In this document: piece after piece, positions 6,343 to 13,884 of the stretch
Layout of the letters: each line of letters opens with the position of its first letter
How positions within the stretch are numbered: position 1 is the stretch's first letter
Assembly: GCA_035288145.1 (NCBI GenBank)
Contig: DATEAX010000019.1
Coordinates: forward strand, 1 to 17,429
Reading direction: 5' to 3'
DNA from: DATEAX01 sp035288145
Lineage (GTDB): Bacteria > Patescibacteriota > UBA1384 > UBA12157 > JAENIV01
DNA length: 17,429 bases
The notes under the pieces: generated by a model
The model's database searches: none
What the model saw: only the letters and a program-made list of their open reading frames with translations
Told to the model about the DNA's origin: nothing
Position numbers and translations under genes: made by a program

Positions 6343-8439
6343 TCATTTCTTTTTCCCCTCGATAATTTTTTCCGTAATATGGGCAGGAACTTCGGCATAG
6401 TGGTTAAACTCCATCGTGTAGGAAGCCCGGCCCTGGGTAATGGAACGCAAGGTGGTGGCATAGCCAAACATTTCCGCCAAAGGGACCATCGCCTCAATGA
6501 CTTTGGATTTAGCCCGCTCTGACATCTCTTCAATCTGACACCTTTTGGAATTGAGGTCCCCCAAAACATCACCCATAAACTCTTCGGGAGTGACCGTCTC
6601 AACCTTCATAATCGGTTCCAAAAGGACAGGAGTGGCTTTTTTAACCGCTTCTTGTAAAGCGATTGAGCCGGCAATATGGAAGGCAATCTCTGACGAGTCA
6701 ACTTCATGAAACGAACCGTCGTACAAAGTCACGGCTAAATCCACCAAAGGATAACCGGCGATCACCCCTTTAACCATGGCTTCTTTGACCCCTTTTTCCA
6801 CCGCCGGAATAAATTCTTTGGGGATAGTCCCGCCGACGATTTTATCAATAAATTCAAATCCTTCTCCCCGTTCGCGCGGGGCAATTTCCAACCAAACATG
6901 ACCGTACTGACCACGACCGCCGGTTTGACGAATGTATTTACCTTCTTGTTTAACCCCGGTTTTAACCGTTTCTTTGTAGGCCACTTGGGGAGCGCCAACA
7001 TTGGCCTCGACTTTAAATTCCCTTTTCATCCGGTCAACAATAATTTCTAAATGAAGTTCGCCCATGCCGGCAATGATTGTTTGAGCGGTCTCCTTATCGG
7101 AACGCACCTGAAAAGTCGGGTCCTCTTGGGCTAATCGGCTTAAGGCAATGCCCATTTTTTCCTGGTCCGCCTTGGTTTTTGGCTCAATGGCCACGGAAAT
7201 TACCGGCTCGGGGAAAGTAATTGACTCTAAAATAATGGGGTTTTTCTCATCAGCCAAAGTGTCACCGGTAAAAGTGTCTTTGAGCCCGACTAAAGCGGCA
7301 ATTTCGCCGGCGAAAACTTCCTGCACTTCTTCGCGATGGTTGGCATGAAGACGAACGATCCGACCGATCCGTTCTTTTTGATCCTTGGTCGTGTTTAGAA
7401 CATATGAACCGGCTTTTAATACGCCGGAATAAACCCGAAAGAAAGTCAAAGTGCCGACAAAGGGATCGGCGGCCACCTTGAAAGCCAATGCGGCAAAGGG
7501 CTCCTCGTCCGCCGCCTGCCGGACAATTTCTTCTTCTGTTTTTGGCTTCATACCTTTCACCGGAGGGATATCTAACGGCGAAGGCAAATAATCAATAATC
7601 GCATCCAGGACCGGCTGAACGCCTTTGTTTTTTAAAGCCGAACCGCAAAAAACAGGCACTATCTTATTGGCGATGGTGGCTTTTCTTAAAACTTTCATAA
7701 GTTCTTGGGATGTTGGCTCTTGACCTTCTAAGTATTTGGTTAAGAGCTCATCGTCTTGTTCGCTAATTTTCTCAATAAGAATTTTTCGCCAATCTTGGGC
7801 TTTTTCTTTTAAATCTTCGGGGATTTCTTTTTCTTTAACATCTTGGCCCTTATCGCCGGAAAACTCAAAGGACTTCATCCGCATAAGGTCAATTACTTCT
7901 CTAAATTTTTCTTCCGTGCCGCTCGGAATTTGTAAAGCCACGGCATTATCGGTCAACCTTTCTTTGATCGACTGAAAAGATTTATCAAAATCCGCTCCCA
8001 TTCGGTCTAGTTTATTGATAAAACAAATTCTGGGAACTTCAAATTTATCCGCCTGATGCCAGACGGTTTCTGATTGGGGCTCAACCCCGGCAACGCCGTC
8101 AAAGATAACGACCGCGCCGTCGAGAACACGGAGCGACCTTTGCACTTCGGCGGTAAAATCAATATGGCCGGGCGTATCGATAATGTTAAACCGGAATTTT
8201 TCTTTGGGGTTTTCGCGGGTGGCCCAAAAACAGGTCGTTGCCGCCGAAGTGATGGTAATTCCCCGTTCGCGCTCTTGAGCCATCCAGTCCATCACCGCCT
8301 CGCCCTCGTGAACTTCGCCGATTTTATAGGTTTTTCCCGTATAATACAAAACCCGCTCGGTAACAGTAGTTTTACCAGCGTCAATGTGGGCGATGATGCC
8401 GAAATTGCGGGTTTTTTCTAAACTATATTCACGCGGCAT
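6343..8439 (-). CDS. fusA: Elongation factor G (EF-G)
   Basis: EF-G is the GTPase that drives tRNA-mRNA translocation and, with RRF, ribosome recycling. The 698-residue product is full length. G-domain motifs are AHIDAGKT (17-24), RGITITSA with the switch I threonine (59-66), DTPGH (88-92), NKLDRMGAD (142-150) and GSALKNKGV. Later domains are intact: GMGELHLEIIVDR in domain III, TGGRGQYGHV in domain IV, and FMGDVLGDLNSKR in domain V. The end is EIIEGKKK. The ATG has AAAGGA 7 nt upstream and its own strong promoter. A terminator separates it from the gene before, so fusA is not simply co-transcribed with rpsL-rpsG as in the E. coli str operon. Identity is certain; I see no sign of the paralogue EF-G2. 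Confidence 0.99.
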   Translation of the reverse strand: MPREYSLEKTRNFGIIAHIDAGKTTVTERVLYYTGKTYKIGEVHEGEAVMDWMAQERERGITITSAATTCFWATRENPKEKFRFNIIDTPGHIDFTAEVQRSLRVLDGAVVIFDGVAGVEPQSETVWHQADKFEVPRICFINKLDRMGADFDKSFQSIKERLTDNAVALQIPSGTEEKFREVIDLMRMKSFEFSGDKGQDVKEKEIPEDLKEKAQDWRKILIEKISEQDDELLTKYLEGQEPTSQELMKVLRKATIANKIVPVFCGSALKNKGVQPVLDAIIDYLPSPLDIPPVKGMKPKTEEEIVRQAADEEPFAALAFKVAADPFVGTLTFFRVYSGVLKAGSYVLNTTKDQKERIGRIVRLHANHREEVQEVFAGEIAALVGLKDTFTGDTLADEKNPIILESITFPEPVISVAIEPKTKADQEKMGIALSRLAQEDPTFQVRSDKETAQTIIAGMGELHLEIIVDRMKREFKVEANVGAPQVAYKETVKTGVKQEGKYIRQTGGRGQYGHVWLEIAPRERGEGFEFIDKIVGGTIPKEFIPAVEKGVKEAMVKGVIAGYPLVDLAVTLYDGSFHEVDSSEIAFHIAGSIALQEAVKKATPVLLEPIMKVETVTPEEFMGDVLGDLNSKRCQIEEMSERAKSKVIEAMVPLAEMFGYATTLRSITQGRASYTMEFNHYAEVPAHITEKIIEGKKK

Positions 8440-8480
8440 TTAAATATCCTTTCATACAAAAAAGAAGTCCCCTCAAATTT

Positions 8481-8509
8481 ATTATACATAATAGGTTTGT
8501 GTTTTTCAA
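8481..8509 (-). promoter_or_regulatory. fusA promoter
   Basis: TTGAAA (8509-8504), a 17-bp spacer and a perfect TATAAT (8486-8481) preceded by TG one base upstream (extended -10). This is one of the best promoter matches in the window and lies between the upstream terminator and the fusA start, leaving a leader of about 35 nt. Confidence 0.8.
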
Positions 8510-8538
8510 GGGTTCAGAGATACCTAAAGTATTTTTTC

Positions 8539-8571
8539 AAAAAAAGACGCCAAAAAAGGCCATCTTTTTTT
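8539..8571 (-). terminator. Intrinsic terminator after the PLDc_N-like gene
   Basis: On the minus strand a run of seven A's and GATGGCC pairs with GGCGTC and seven T's around a T6 loop, with one bulged G and one GU pair. The trailing T7 gives the classic stem plus U-tract. The A/T symmetry means it could also stop plus-strand transcripts. It separates the small membrane gene from fusA. Confidence 0.8.
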
Positions 8572-8592
8572 GATACCGAGATTAGATAACAA

Positions 8593-8865
8593 CTACTTTC
8601 CGGGAATTGTCCCCTTTTTTCGGCCGGCAATCAGGTAAACAATCGCGCCAATCACTCCCAAAACAACCACCAGAATCACCCAAAGAGTTTTGTCATTGGG
8701 ATTGGTAAATTGACGACGAATAACGTCAATCAACGCCCAAAGCCAGATGGCAAAACCCAAGATTGCCAGAATCCAAATAAAGATCATTACGCCGGCAAAA
8801 ATACCCACCGCCGCCGTTCCCGCGGCCGCGGCTGCCGCCGCATCAGCCGGAGTTGAATAATCCAT
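8593..8865 (-). CDS. Small PLDc_N-like two-helix membrane protein
   Basis: The 90-residue product has a short polar start, an Ala-rich stretch (8-19), a first membrane helix (about 22-47), the polar segment RRQFTNPNDKTLW (50-62), and a second helix (about 61-79) ending in YLIAGRKK. The pattern of helix, WALIDV, N/D-K-x-LW, helix, Y-L-I-x-G-R matches the PLDc_N domain (phospholipase D-nuclease N-terminal), normally the membrane anchor of cardiolipin synthases but often found alone. No HKD catalytic motif is present, so it is not itself an enzyme of that family. The ATG has an excellent AAAGGAGG 4 nt upstream. It has its own promoter and terminator and appears monocistronic, although it sits inside the str cluster between rpsG and fusA. 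Its function is unknown. Confidence 0.85.
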   Translation of the reverse strand: MDYSTPADAAAAAAAGTAAVGIFAGVMIFIWILAILGFAIWLWALIDVIRRQFTNPNDKTLWVILVVVLGVIGAIVYLIAGRKKGTIPGK

Positions 8866-8894
8866 TCGACCTCCTTTTAATTGAACCTAATTCG

Positions 8895-8923
8895 ATTATG
8901 GCAAAAGCGTGAAAGTTTGTCAA
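8895..8923 (-). promoter_or_regulatory. Promoter of the PLDc_N-like gene
   Basis: TTGACA (8923-8918), a 17-bp spacer and CATAAT (8900-8895) on the minus strand, 30 nt before the start codon. Strong consensus match. Confidence 0.75.
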
Positions 8924-8997
8924 ATGAATCAGCAAGTTAAGTTTAAGATTAGGCAACCAGCCAAGAAACAAGAAAACCGCTAATGGAATTATCTAAT

Positions 8998-9050
8998 TTC
9001 TTTTTTTCGATTTCCTAACCAATTTCCCTTTTCCTGTAACCGATTTCCAT
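8998..9050 (-). repeat. Purine-rich imperfect direct repeat
   Basis: On the minus strand GGAAATCGGTTA, GGAAATTGGTTA and GGAAATCG occur in close succession with AGGAAAAG between the first two. The spacing of the GG pairs suggests an underlying 7-bp period. No coding potential is seen. This occupies the middle of the 352-nt rpsG to PLDc_N-like gene gap. Confidence 0.5.
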
Positions 9051-9081
9051 TCACAATCCAGTAGCTTAACCCTGACCTTTA

Positions 9082-9219
9082 TACTACGACTTCAGAATCT
9101 TGCGTAGTGGGCAAACGCCTTGCCCCAGCACCAAAGCTCCTTGTTGTCGCTTGGTGCGGGACTGCGGCCAGTCTTATCTTAAGCACAAGATTATCTTGCT
9201 GCGTAAGATATACTTTTTT
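9082..9219. other. Array of five abutting hairpins, candidate structured RNA
   Basis: Plus-strand coordinates: ACTACG/CGTAGT (9083-9088 with 9103-9108), GGGCAA/TTGCCC (9109-9114 with 9120-9125), GCACCAA/TTGGTGC (9128-9134 with 9151-9157), GACTG/CAGTC (9160-9164 with 9169-9173) and a 15-bp hairpin (9175-9210). The first two abut directly and the gaps between the others are 1-2 nt. It lies right after rpsG. I recognise no tRNA, tmRNA, RNase P, SRP or 6S features. The strand is uncertain: the plus strand ends with a U-tract but lacks a good promoter, while the minus strand would be read through from rpsG. Confidence 0.45.
9175..9219 (+). terminator. Terminator-like hairpin on the plus strand, facing rpsG
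   Basis: TATCTTA (9175-9181) pairs with TAAGATA (9204-9210); inside, GCA/TGC and CAAGA/TCTTG close a TTA loop, with one A-G mismatch and one bulged C. It is followed by TACTTTTTT. On the plus strand this is a convincing terminator shape; on the minus strand there is no U-tract. It may protect rpsG from antisense transcription or end an unknown plus-strand RNA. Confidence 0.45.
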
Positions 9220-9688
9220 AAAAACGAGCATAATGGGCGAAGGCCTTGTTGGCTTCGGCCATCCGGTGCATATTTTCTTTCTGCTTCATTGCCGTTCCAG
9301 TATTTTCGTATGCCGCTAAAAGCTCTTCGGCCAAAATCTTTTCAAACGATGTCCCCTGACGGTTTCTTGATGCCTTAATAATCCAGCGCATTGCCAGCGT
9401 CTCTTTGCGGTCGGGATTCACCTCCATCGGCACCTGATAAGTTGCTCCGCCGATTCGACGGGAACGGACCTCCAAAAGGGGTGAGGCATTTTTAACCGCG
9501 GCTTCGAATGCTTCCAAGGGCTCATTGCCGGTTTTTTCTTTGATAATGTCGAAAGCGCCGTAAACCAAATTACGGGCGGTTTCTTTTTGACCACGAAGCA
9601 TCACTTTATTGATAAATTTTTCCACGGTAACCGAATTATACTTGGGATCGCCCCTTAATTTTCTTTTAGGCGAGCGTTTGCCGCGCAT
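9218..9688 (-). CDS. rpsG: 30S ribosomal protein S7 (uS7)
   Basis: S7 nucleates assembly of the small-subunit head and contacts the E-site tRNA. The 156-residue product has the usual length. It starts MRGKRSPKR and shows the family motifs RGDPKYNSVTVEKFINKVM (12-30), a GGATYQVPMEV segment (80-90) and the RWIIKASR helix. The C-terminal helix ends AEANKAFAHYARF, as in bacterial S7 (HRMAEANKAFAHYRW type). The ATG overlaps the rpsL stop by one base (TAATG), with AAAGG 6 nt upstream, so coupled translation is expected. No minus-strand terminator follows; the hairpin array begins within 8 nt of its stop. Confidence 0.98.
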   Translation of the reverse strand: MRGKRSPKRKLRGDPKYNSVTVEKFINKVMLRGQKETARNLVYGAFDIIKEKTGNEPLEAFEAAVKNASPLLEVRSRRIGGATYQVPMEVNPDRKETLAMRWIIKASRNRQGTSFEKILAEELLAAYENTGTAMKQKENMHRMAEANKAFAHYARF

Positions 9689-10104
9689 TATTTGCCTTTC
9701 TTTGAGCCGTATTTGGAACGACCTTTTTTGCGATTTTCTACCCCGGCGGTATCAAATTTTCCCCGAACAACATGATAGCGGACACCTGGCAGGTCTTTTA
9801 CCCGACCGCCGCGGATCAAAACCACCGAATGTTCTTGAAGATTATGACCTTCGCCGGGAATATAAGCGGTCACTTCCTGACCGGAGGTTAATCTTACCCG
9901 GGCAATTTTTCTAAGCGCCGAATTCGGTTTTTTCGGCGTCACCGTCGTCACTTTAATACATACCCCGCGCAAAAATGGACGACCGCTGATAAACTCCACC
10001 GGCTTATTTTTTAAAAAATTAAAACCGCGCCGGAGGGCCGGTGTTCTCGTCTTTTTGGGTTTTGTCTTTCTTTTAGATTTAATTAGTTGAGAAATTGTCG
10101 GCAT
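9688..10104 (-). CDS. rpsL: 30S ribosomal protein S12 (uS12)
   Basis: S12 lies at the decoding centre and controls fidelity. The 138-residue product has the PTISQLIKSKR start, TPKKPNSALRK (56-66), GEGHNLQEHSVVLIRGGRVK (84-103) and DLPGVRYHVVRG (104-115). Lys58 and Lys103 correspond to E. coli Lys43 and Lys88, whose replacement gives streptomycin resistance, so the S12 sites are of the sensitive type. An insertion of about 14 residues after PALRRG, before RGVC, matches the long S12 form known from Bacillus rather than the 124-residue E. coli form; the usual PQKRGVC is here RPFLRGVC. No Shine-Dalgarno precedes the ATG: the 32-nt gap is a 7-bp repeat plus CTTATTATT. Confidence 0.98.
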   Translation of the reverse strand: MPTISQLIKSKRKTKPKKTRTPALRRGFNFLKNKPVEFISGRPFLRGVCIKVTTVTPKKPNSALRKIARVRLTSGQEVTAYIPGEGHNLQEHSVVLIRGGRVKDLPGVRYHVVRGKFDTAGVENRKKGRSKYGSKKGK

Positions 10105-10113
10105 AATAATAAG

Positions 10114-10137
10114 TTATCGGTTATCGGTTATCGGTTA
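10114..10137 (-). repeat. Triple TAACCGA heptamer giving stops in all frames
   Basis: Starting with the rpoC stop itself, TAACCGA occurs three times followed by another TAA. Because the unit is 7 bp, successive TAAs (10137, 10130, 10123, 10116) fall in frames 0, 1, 2 and 0. The repeat fills most of the rpoC-rpsL gap. Confidence 0.85.
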
Positions 10138-13100
10138 TTTCAGTCCTGTGCCTGCAGGAATTAATTTGCCAATGATAACATTTTCTTTGAGACCCTGCAA
10201 ACGGTCAACCACCCCGCGGGTCGCGGCATCAATTAAGATACTGGTAGTTTCTTGGAAGGAAGCGGCAGACAAGAAACTATCAGTTTTTAAGGCGACTCTG
10301 GTAATTCCAATCACCTGTTCTTCGCCAATAGGCAAGGTTTTGCCCTGCTTTTTAAGATTTTCAACGGTTTGTCCGAAAACCAAAGAATCGACGATCTGGC
10401 CGATAAAATAATCCGAATCTCCCGGCTCCTTGATTTTGACTTTAGAAAACATTTCCCGAACAATTAATTCGACGTGTTTGTCGCTAATCGTCTGACCTTG
10501 AGAGGCGTAGATTTCCTGAATGCTTCGGATAATATATCGCTCTGTCGCCAGTTTCCCCCGCAAGCGAAGCGAGGCCGCCAGATCCAAATGACCCTCGGTC
10601 AACTCGTCGCCTATTTTGACCATTTGACCGTCGGAAACCTTCAGAATAGTTCTTGGAGCGGTCGTATGGGTGCAGGCAACCCGCTCATTAGACTCGATTA
10701 ATATTTTATTTCCGGAAATTTTAATTTTTCCCGCCTGTCCCGCCCGGAAGGCCTTTTTATCCGGCGCAACGGCAATCGCCTGACGAAATTTGACCAGGTC
10801 GCCGCTTTTGACAGTCAGTTTATAAGGAGAAACTAGAGTAAGTTCCTCCTTTTTGGTTTCAAGGGAAGTGACGATAATTTCCTGGTGATTTTTCTCCGAG
10901 TGAATTTTAACCTTACCCTCAATTTCGGACAAGATTCCCGGCGTCCGCGGGCTCCGGGCTTCAAATAATTCTTCCACCCGCGGCAGACCGGAAGTGATGT
11001 CTTCGCCGGTAATCCCGCCCATATGGAAGGTTTTCATCGTCAGCTGGGTTCCCGGTTCGCCAATCGCCTGGGCGGCAATGATGCCGGCCACCGTGCCCAC
11101 TTCCACCAATTTGCCCGTGGCCAAGTCCCGACCATAACAGGTTTGGCAGAGACCGCGTTCGGCCCGACACTCCATCGACGAACGAACATTAACTTTCGTC
11201 AAAGAGCTTTCCTCAATCATTTTCGCGCGGTCTTCAGAAATTTCTTCACCTTTTTTAACCAAAGTTTTCCCTTTATCTTTGATGTCTTGAAGAGCGATAC
11301 GGCCAACAAGTTTAGAACCCAGTGTCTCCCCCATTTCTTCAGATAACTGGCGGTTAATTTCCAAGCCGAAATTTGTGCCGCAATCCTTGACAGTAATCAC
11401 TAAATCGTGAGCGACATCAACCAGCCGACGAGTAAGGTACCCGGCATCGGAAGTTCTAAGCGAGGTGTCGGATTTACCTTTACGGGCGCCGTGAGTCGAA
11501 ATAAAATATTCCAGCACCGAAAGGCCCTCTTTGTAGTTGGAACGAATCGGGACTTCAATAATTTCCCCGGCGGGGTTAACCACCAAACCTTTCATTCCCC
11601 CCATCTGGGTAAGCTGGGCGACCGAGCCCCTCGCACCCGAGGAAATCATCAGGTAGACCGGATTATCCGGATTAAATTCTTTAAGCATCTCACCTTCAAG
11701 CTCCGTCCGGATGCCATTCCAAAGTTCAATGGTTTTAATGTTTCGTTCGGCATCAGTAATCAGTCCCCGCTGGTATTGGTTATCGATTTCTTCGAGGGTT
11801 TTGTCCCCCCGACGAAGAATCTTTTCTTTCGACGAGGGAATCTGAATATCAGCCACGGAAATTGTCATACCCGAAAGGCCAGCATACTCAAAACCAATTT
11901 TTTTAATTTTATCAACAATTTCCGCGGTCATTTGACTGCCAAAACGATCAAAAACATCCGTCACCAGTTTTTTAAGGTTTCGGGAATCCATAACCTTGTT
12001 TTGAAAGGCAATTTCGTCAGGCAAAATATTGTTAAAGAGAATCCGGCCGACCGATGTTTCCTGAACGGCGTTCTCTTTTTGACGAAAATGGACTTTGATT
12101 TTCGCCCGAGGATGAATATACCCCTGATGAAATGCCAGGATGGCTTCGTTTTTGGAGGCAAAAATTTTGCCCTCACCTTTGGCGCCCTCTTCAAAAGTTG
12201 TCAGATAGAAAACCCCGAAAACAATGTCTAGACGCGGAGTCACCACCGGTTCGCCCGAAGCGGGTTTTAAGATATTATTGGATGATTTCATCAAATTGCT
12301 GACCTCTTGGCGGGCCTGAAGAGAGAGGGGCACGTGGACCGCCATCTGGTCGCCGTCAAAATCTGCATTAAAAGCGTAGCAAACCAAAGGATGAATTTGG
12401 ATGGCTTTACCTTCAATTAAGACCGGCTGAAATCCTTGAATCCCCAAACGGTGGAGAGTCGGTGCGCGGTTAAGCATGACGTAGTAATTGCTGGTGATTT
12501 TTTCCAGAATATCCCAGACGATGGCCTCGCCATGCTCGATCAGGCGGGTGGCATTTTTGACATTGTGAACATGACCTTCGGCAATTAACCGCGAAATAAC
12601 AAAGGGCTTAAAAAGCTCCAAAGCAATGATTTTCGGCAGACCGCACTGGTGGAGTTTAAGATCCGGTCCGACAACAATCACCGAACGGCCGGAATAATCC
12701 ACCCGTTTCCCCAAAAGATTTTGGCGAAAACGACCCTGTTTTCCCCGAAGCATGTCCGAAAGGGACCGGAGTTTCCGGGCCGCGGCGCCGGCGGAAACCG
12801 CCCGTCCTCTTCGGGCGGAATTATCGATTAAGGAATCAACTGCTTCCTGAAGCATTCTTTTTTCGTTCCGGCAAATCACTTCTGGTGCGCTTTGCGAGAG
12901 AAGTCGTTTCAAACGATTATTTCGGTTAATCACCCGGCGATACAAATCATTAAGGTCAGAGGCGGCAAAACGACCGCCATCAAGCTGAACCATTGGTCGA
13001 AGATCGGGGGGCAAAACCGGCAGGCGTGTCAGAATCAGCCACTCCGGTTTGATGCCTGCTTTCTTCATTTCCGAAAGCAGTCGGGAACGGCGCAAAATCT

Positions 13101-13884
13101 TCCTTTGGTTTGCTCCGGAAGATTCCTCATATTCCTTATTTAAACTTTCGATCGCCTCATCTAAATTAAAATGTTTTAAAAATTCGAAAATCGCTTCCGC
13201 GCCGATACCCACCTTGACAATCTGACCGTAACGAAGCGATAAATCCTGATATTTCGTTTCCGTCAAAATCATCTTGGGAACGAGAGAGATAATTTCCTGC
13301 CTGGTTACCCGGTAGACCGCTTCAATTTTTTGCTGGGCTAAATTATCCTGACTAGCTTTGGTTTTGGCTTCGGCATATTCCTTTTCCAATTGCTCTAAGA
13401 TGTTTTTTCTGATGCCTTCATCAACTTCCAAAACCATAAAACCGGCAAAATAAATCACCCGTTCGAGTTCAGCGGTGGATAAATCCAAAACCAAACCCAA
13501 AATACTTGGGACACCATGAACATACCAAATGTGACTGACGGGCACGGCCAAATCAATATGACCCATTCGCTCACGCCGAACAACCGAGCGCGTGACCTCT
13601 ACCCCACATTTATCACAAATGACGCCTTTGTAACGAATTTTTTTATATTTGCCGCAGTAGCATTCCCAGTCTTTAGTCGGTCCAAAAATTCGCTCGTCAA
13701 ACAAACCGTCGCGTTCCGGTTTTTGGGTGCGGTAATTAATTGTCTCCGGTTTCAAAACTTCGCCGTAAGACCAATCAAAAATTTGCTCGGGTGAGGCAAT
13801 GGCAATTTTTAAACCGTCAAAATCGCTAATTTTCGGTTTGTCCCGACTTGCCTGCTTGCGCAGAGATTTAGAAAAGTTTATCAT
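10135..13884 (-). CDS. rpoC: RNA polymerase beta-prime subunit
   Basis: Beta-prime forms the clamp and carries the catalytic magnesium site of RNA polymerase. The 1249-residue product is full length for a compact form without large lineage inserts. Motifs in order: zinc site 1 with Cys75, 77, 90 and 93; the switch/lid region QGRFRQNLLGKRVDYSGRSV (383-402); the catalytic NADFDGD (506-512, three aspartates intact); the bridge-helix region SGARGSVAQLTQMGGMKG (749-766); zinc site 2 with Cys835, 906, 913 and 916; and the trigger-loop region beginning IGEPGTQLTMKTFHMGG (941-957). The end, LIPAGTGLK, is typical. The ATG directly follows the rpoB stop (TAAATG) with AAAGGA 10 nt upstream. It is clearly functional and co-transcribed with rpoB. 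Confidence 0.99.
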   Translation of the reverse strand: MINFSKSLRKQASRDKPKISDFDGLKIAIASPEQIFDWSYGEVLKPETINYRTQKPERDGLFDERIFGPTKDWECYCGKYKKIRYKGVICDKCGVEVTRSVVRRERMGHIDLAVPVSHIWYVHGVPSILGLVLDLSTAELERVIYFAGFMVLEVDEGIRKNILEQLEKEYAEAKTKASQDNLAQQKIEAVYRVTRQEIISLVPKMILTETKYQDLSLRYGQIVKVGIGAEAIFEFLKHFNLDEAIESLNKEYEESSGANQRKILRRSRLLSEMKKAGIKPEWLILTRLPVLPPDLRPMVQLDGGRFAASDLNDLYRRVINRNNRLKRLLSQSAPEVICRNEKRMLQEAVDSLIDNSARRGRAVSAGAAARKLRSLSDMLRGKQGRFRQNLLGKRVDYSGRSVIVVGPDLKLHQCGLPKIIALELFKPFVISRLIAEGHVHNVKNATRLIEHGEAIVWDILEKITSNYYVMLNRAPTLHRLGIQGFQPVLIEGKAIQIHPLVCYAFNADFDGDQMAVHVPLSLQARQEVSNLMKSSNNILKPASGEPVVTPRLDIVFGVFYLTTFEEGAKGEGKIFASKNEAILAFHQGYIHPRAKIKVHFRQKENAVQETSVGRILFNNILPDEIAFQNKVMDSRNLKKLVTDVFDRFGSQMTAEIVDKIKKIGFEYAGLSGMTISVADIQIPSSKEKILRRGDKTLEEIDNQYQRGLITDAERNIKTIELWNGIRTELEGEMLKEFNPDNPVYLMISSGARGSVAQLTQMGGMKGLVVNPAGEIIEVPIRSNYKEGLSVLEYFISTHGARKGKSDTSLRTSDAGYLTRRLVDVAHDLVITVKDCGTNFGLEINRQLSEEMGETLGSKLVGRIALQDIKDKGKTLVKKGEEISEDRAKMIEESSLTKVNVRSSMECRAERGLCQTCYGRDLATGKLVEVGTVAGIIAAQAIGEPGTQLTMKTFHMGGITGEDITSGLPRVEELFEARSPRTPGILSEIEGKVKIHSEKNHQEIIVTSLETKKEELTLVSPYKLTVKSGDLVKFRQAIAVAPDKKAFRAGQAGKIKISGNKILIESNERVACTHTTAPRTILKVSDGQMVKIGDELTEGHLDLAASLRLRGKLATERYIIRSIQEIYASQGQTISDKHVELIVREMFSKVKIKEPGDSDYFIGQIVDSLVFGQTVENLKKQGKTLPIGEEQVIGITRVALKTDSFLSAASFQETTSILIDAATRGVVDRLQGLKENVIIGKLIPAGTGLK

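Noticed and set aside
8429..8455. Eight-codon ORF (MKGYLNAA) overlapping the fusA start
   Set aside because: Its ATG lacks a suitably spaced binding site, and the AAAGGA there fits fusA itself.
8866..9217. Possible tRNA, tmRNA or CRISPR array in the long intergenic gap
   Set aside because: No T-arm signature, CCA end, tag frame or regularly spaced identical repeats were found on either strand.
9100..9378. Plus-strand ORFs running from the hairpin region into rpsG
   Set aside because: They cross five stems and the conserved S7 C-terminus, and have no ribosome binding site. More likely chance frames.
11407..12231. Plus-strand ORF of 274 codons antisense to rpoC
   Set aside because: It lies wholly inside rpoC, whose protein is conserved throughout. 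The antisense product has no recognisable family or plausible start context.
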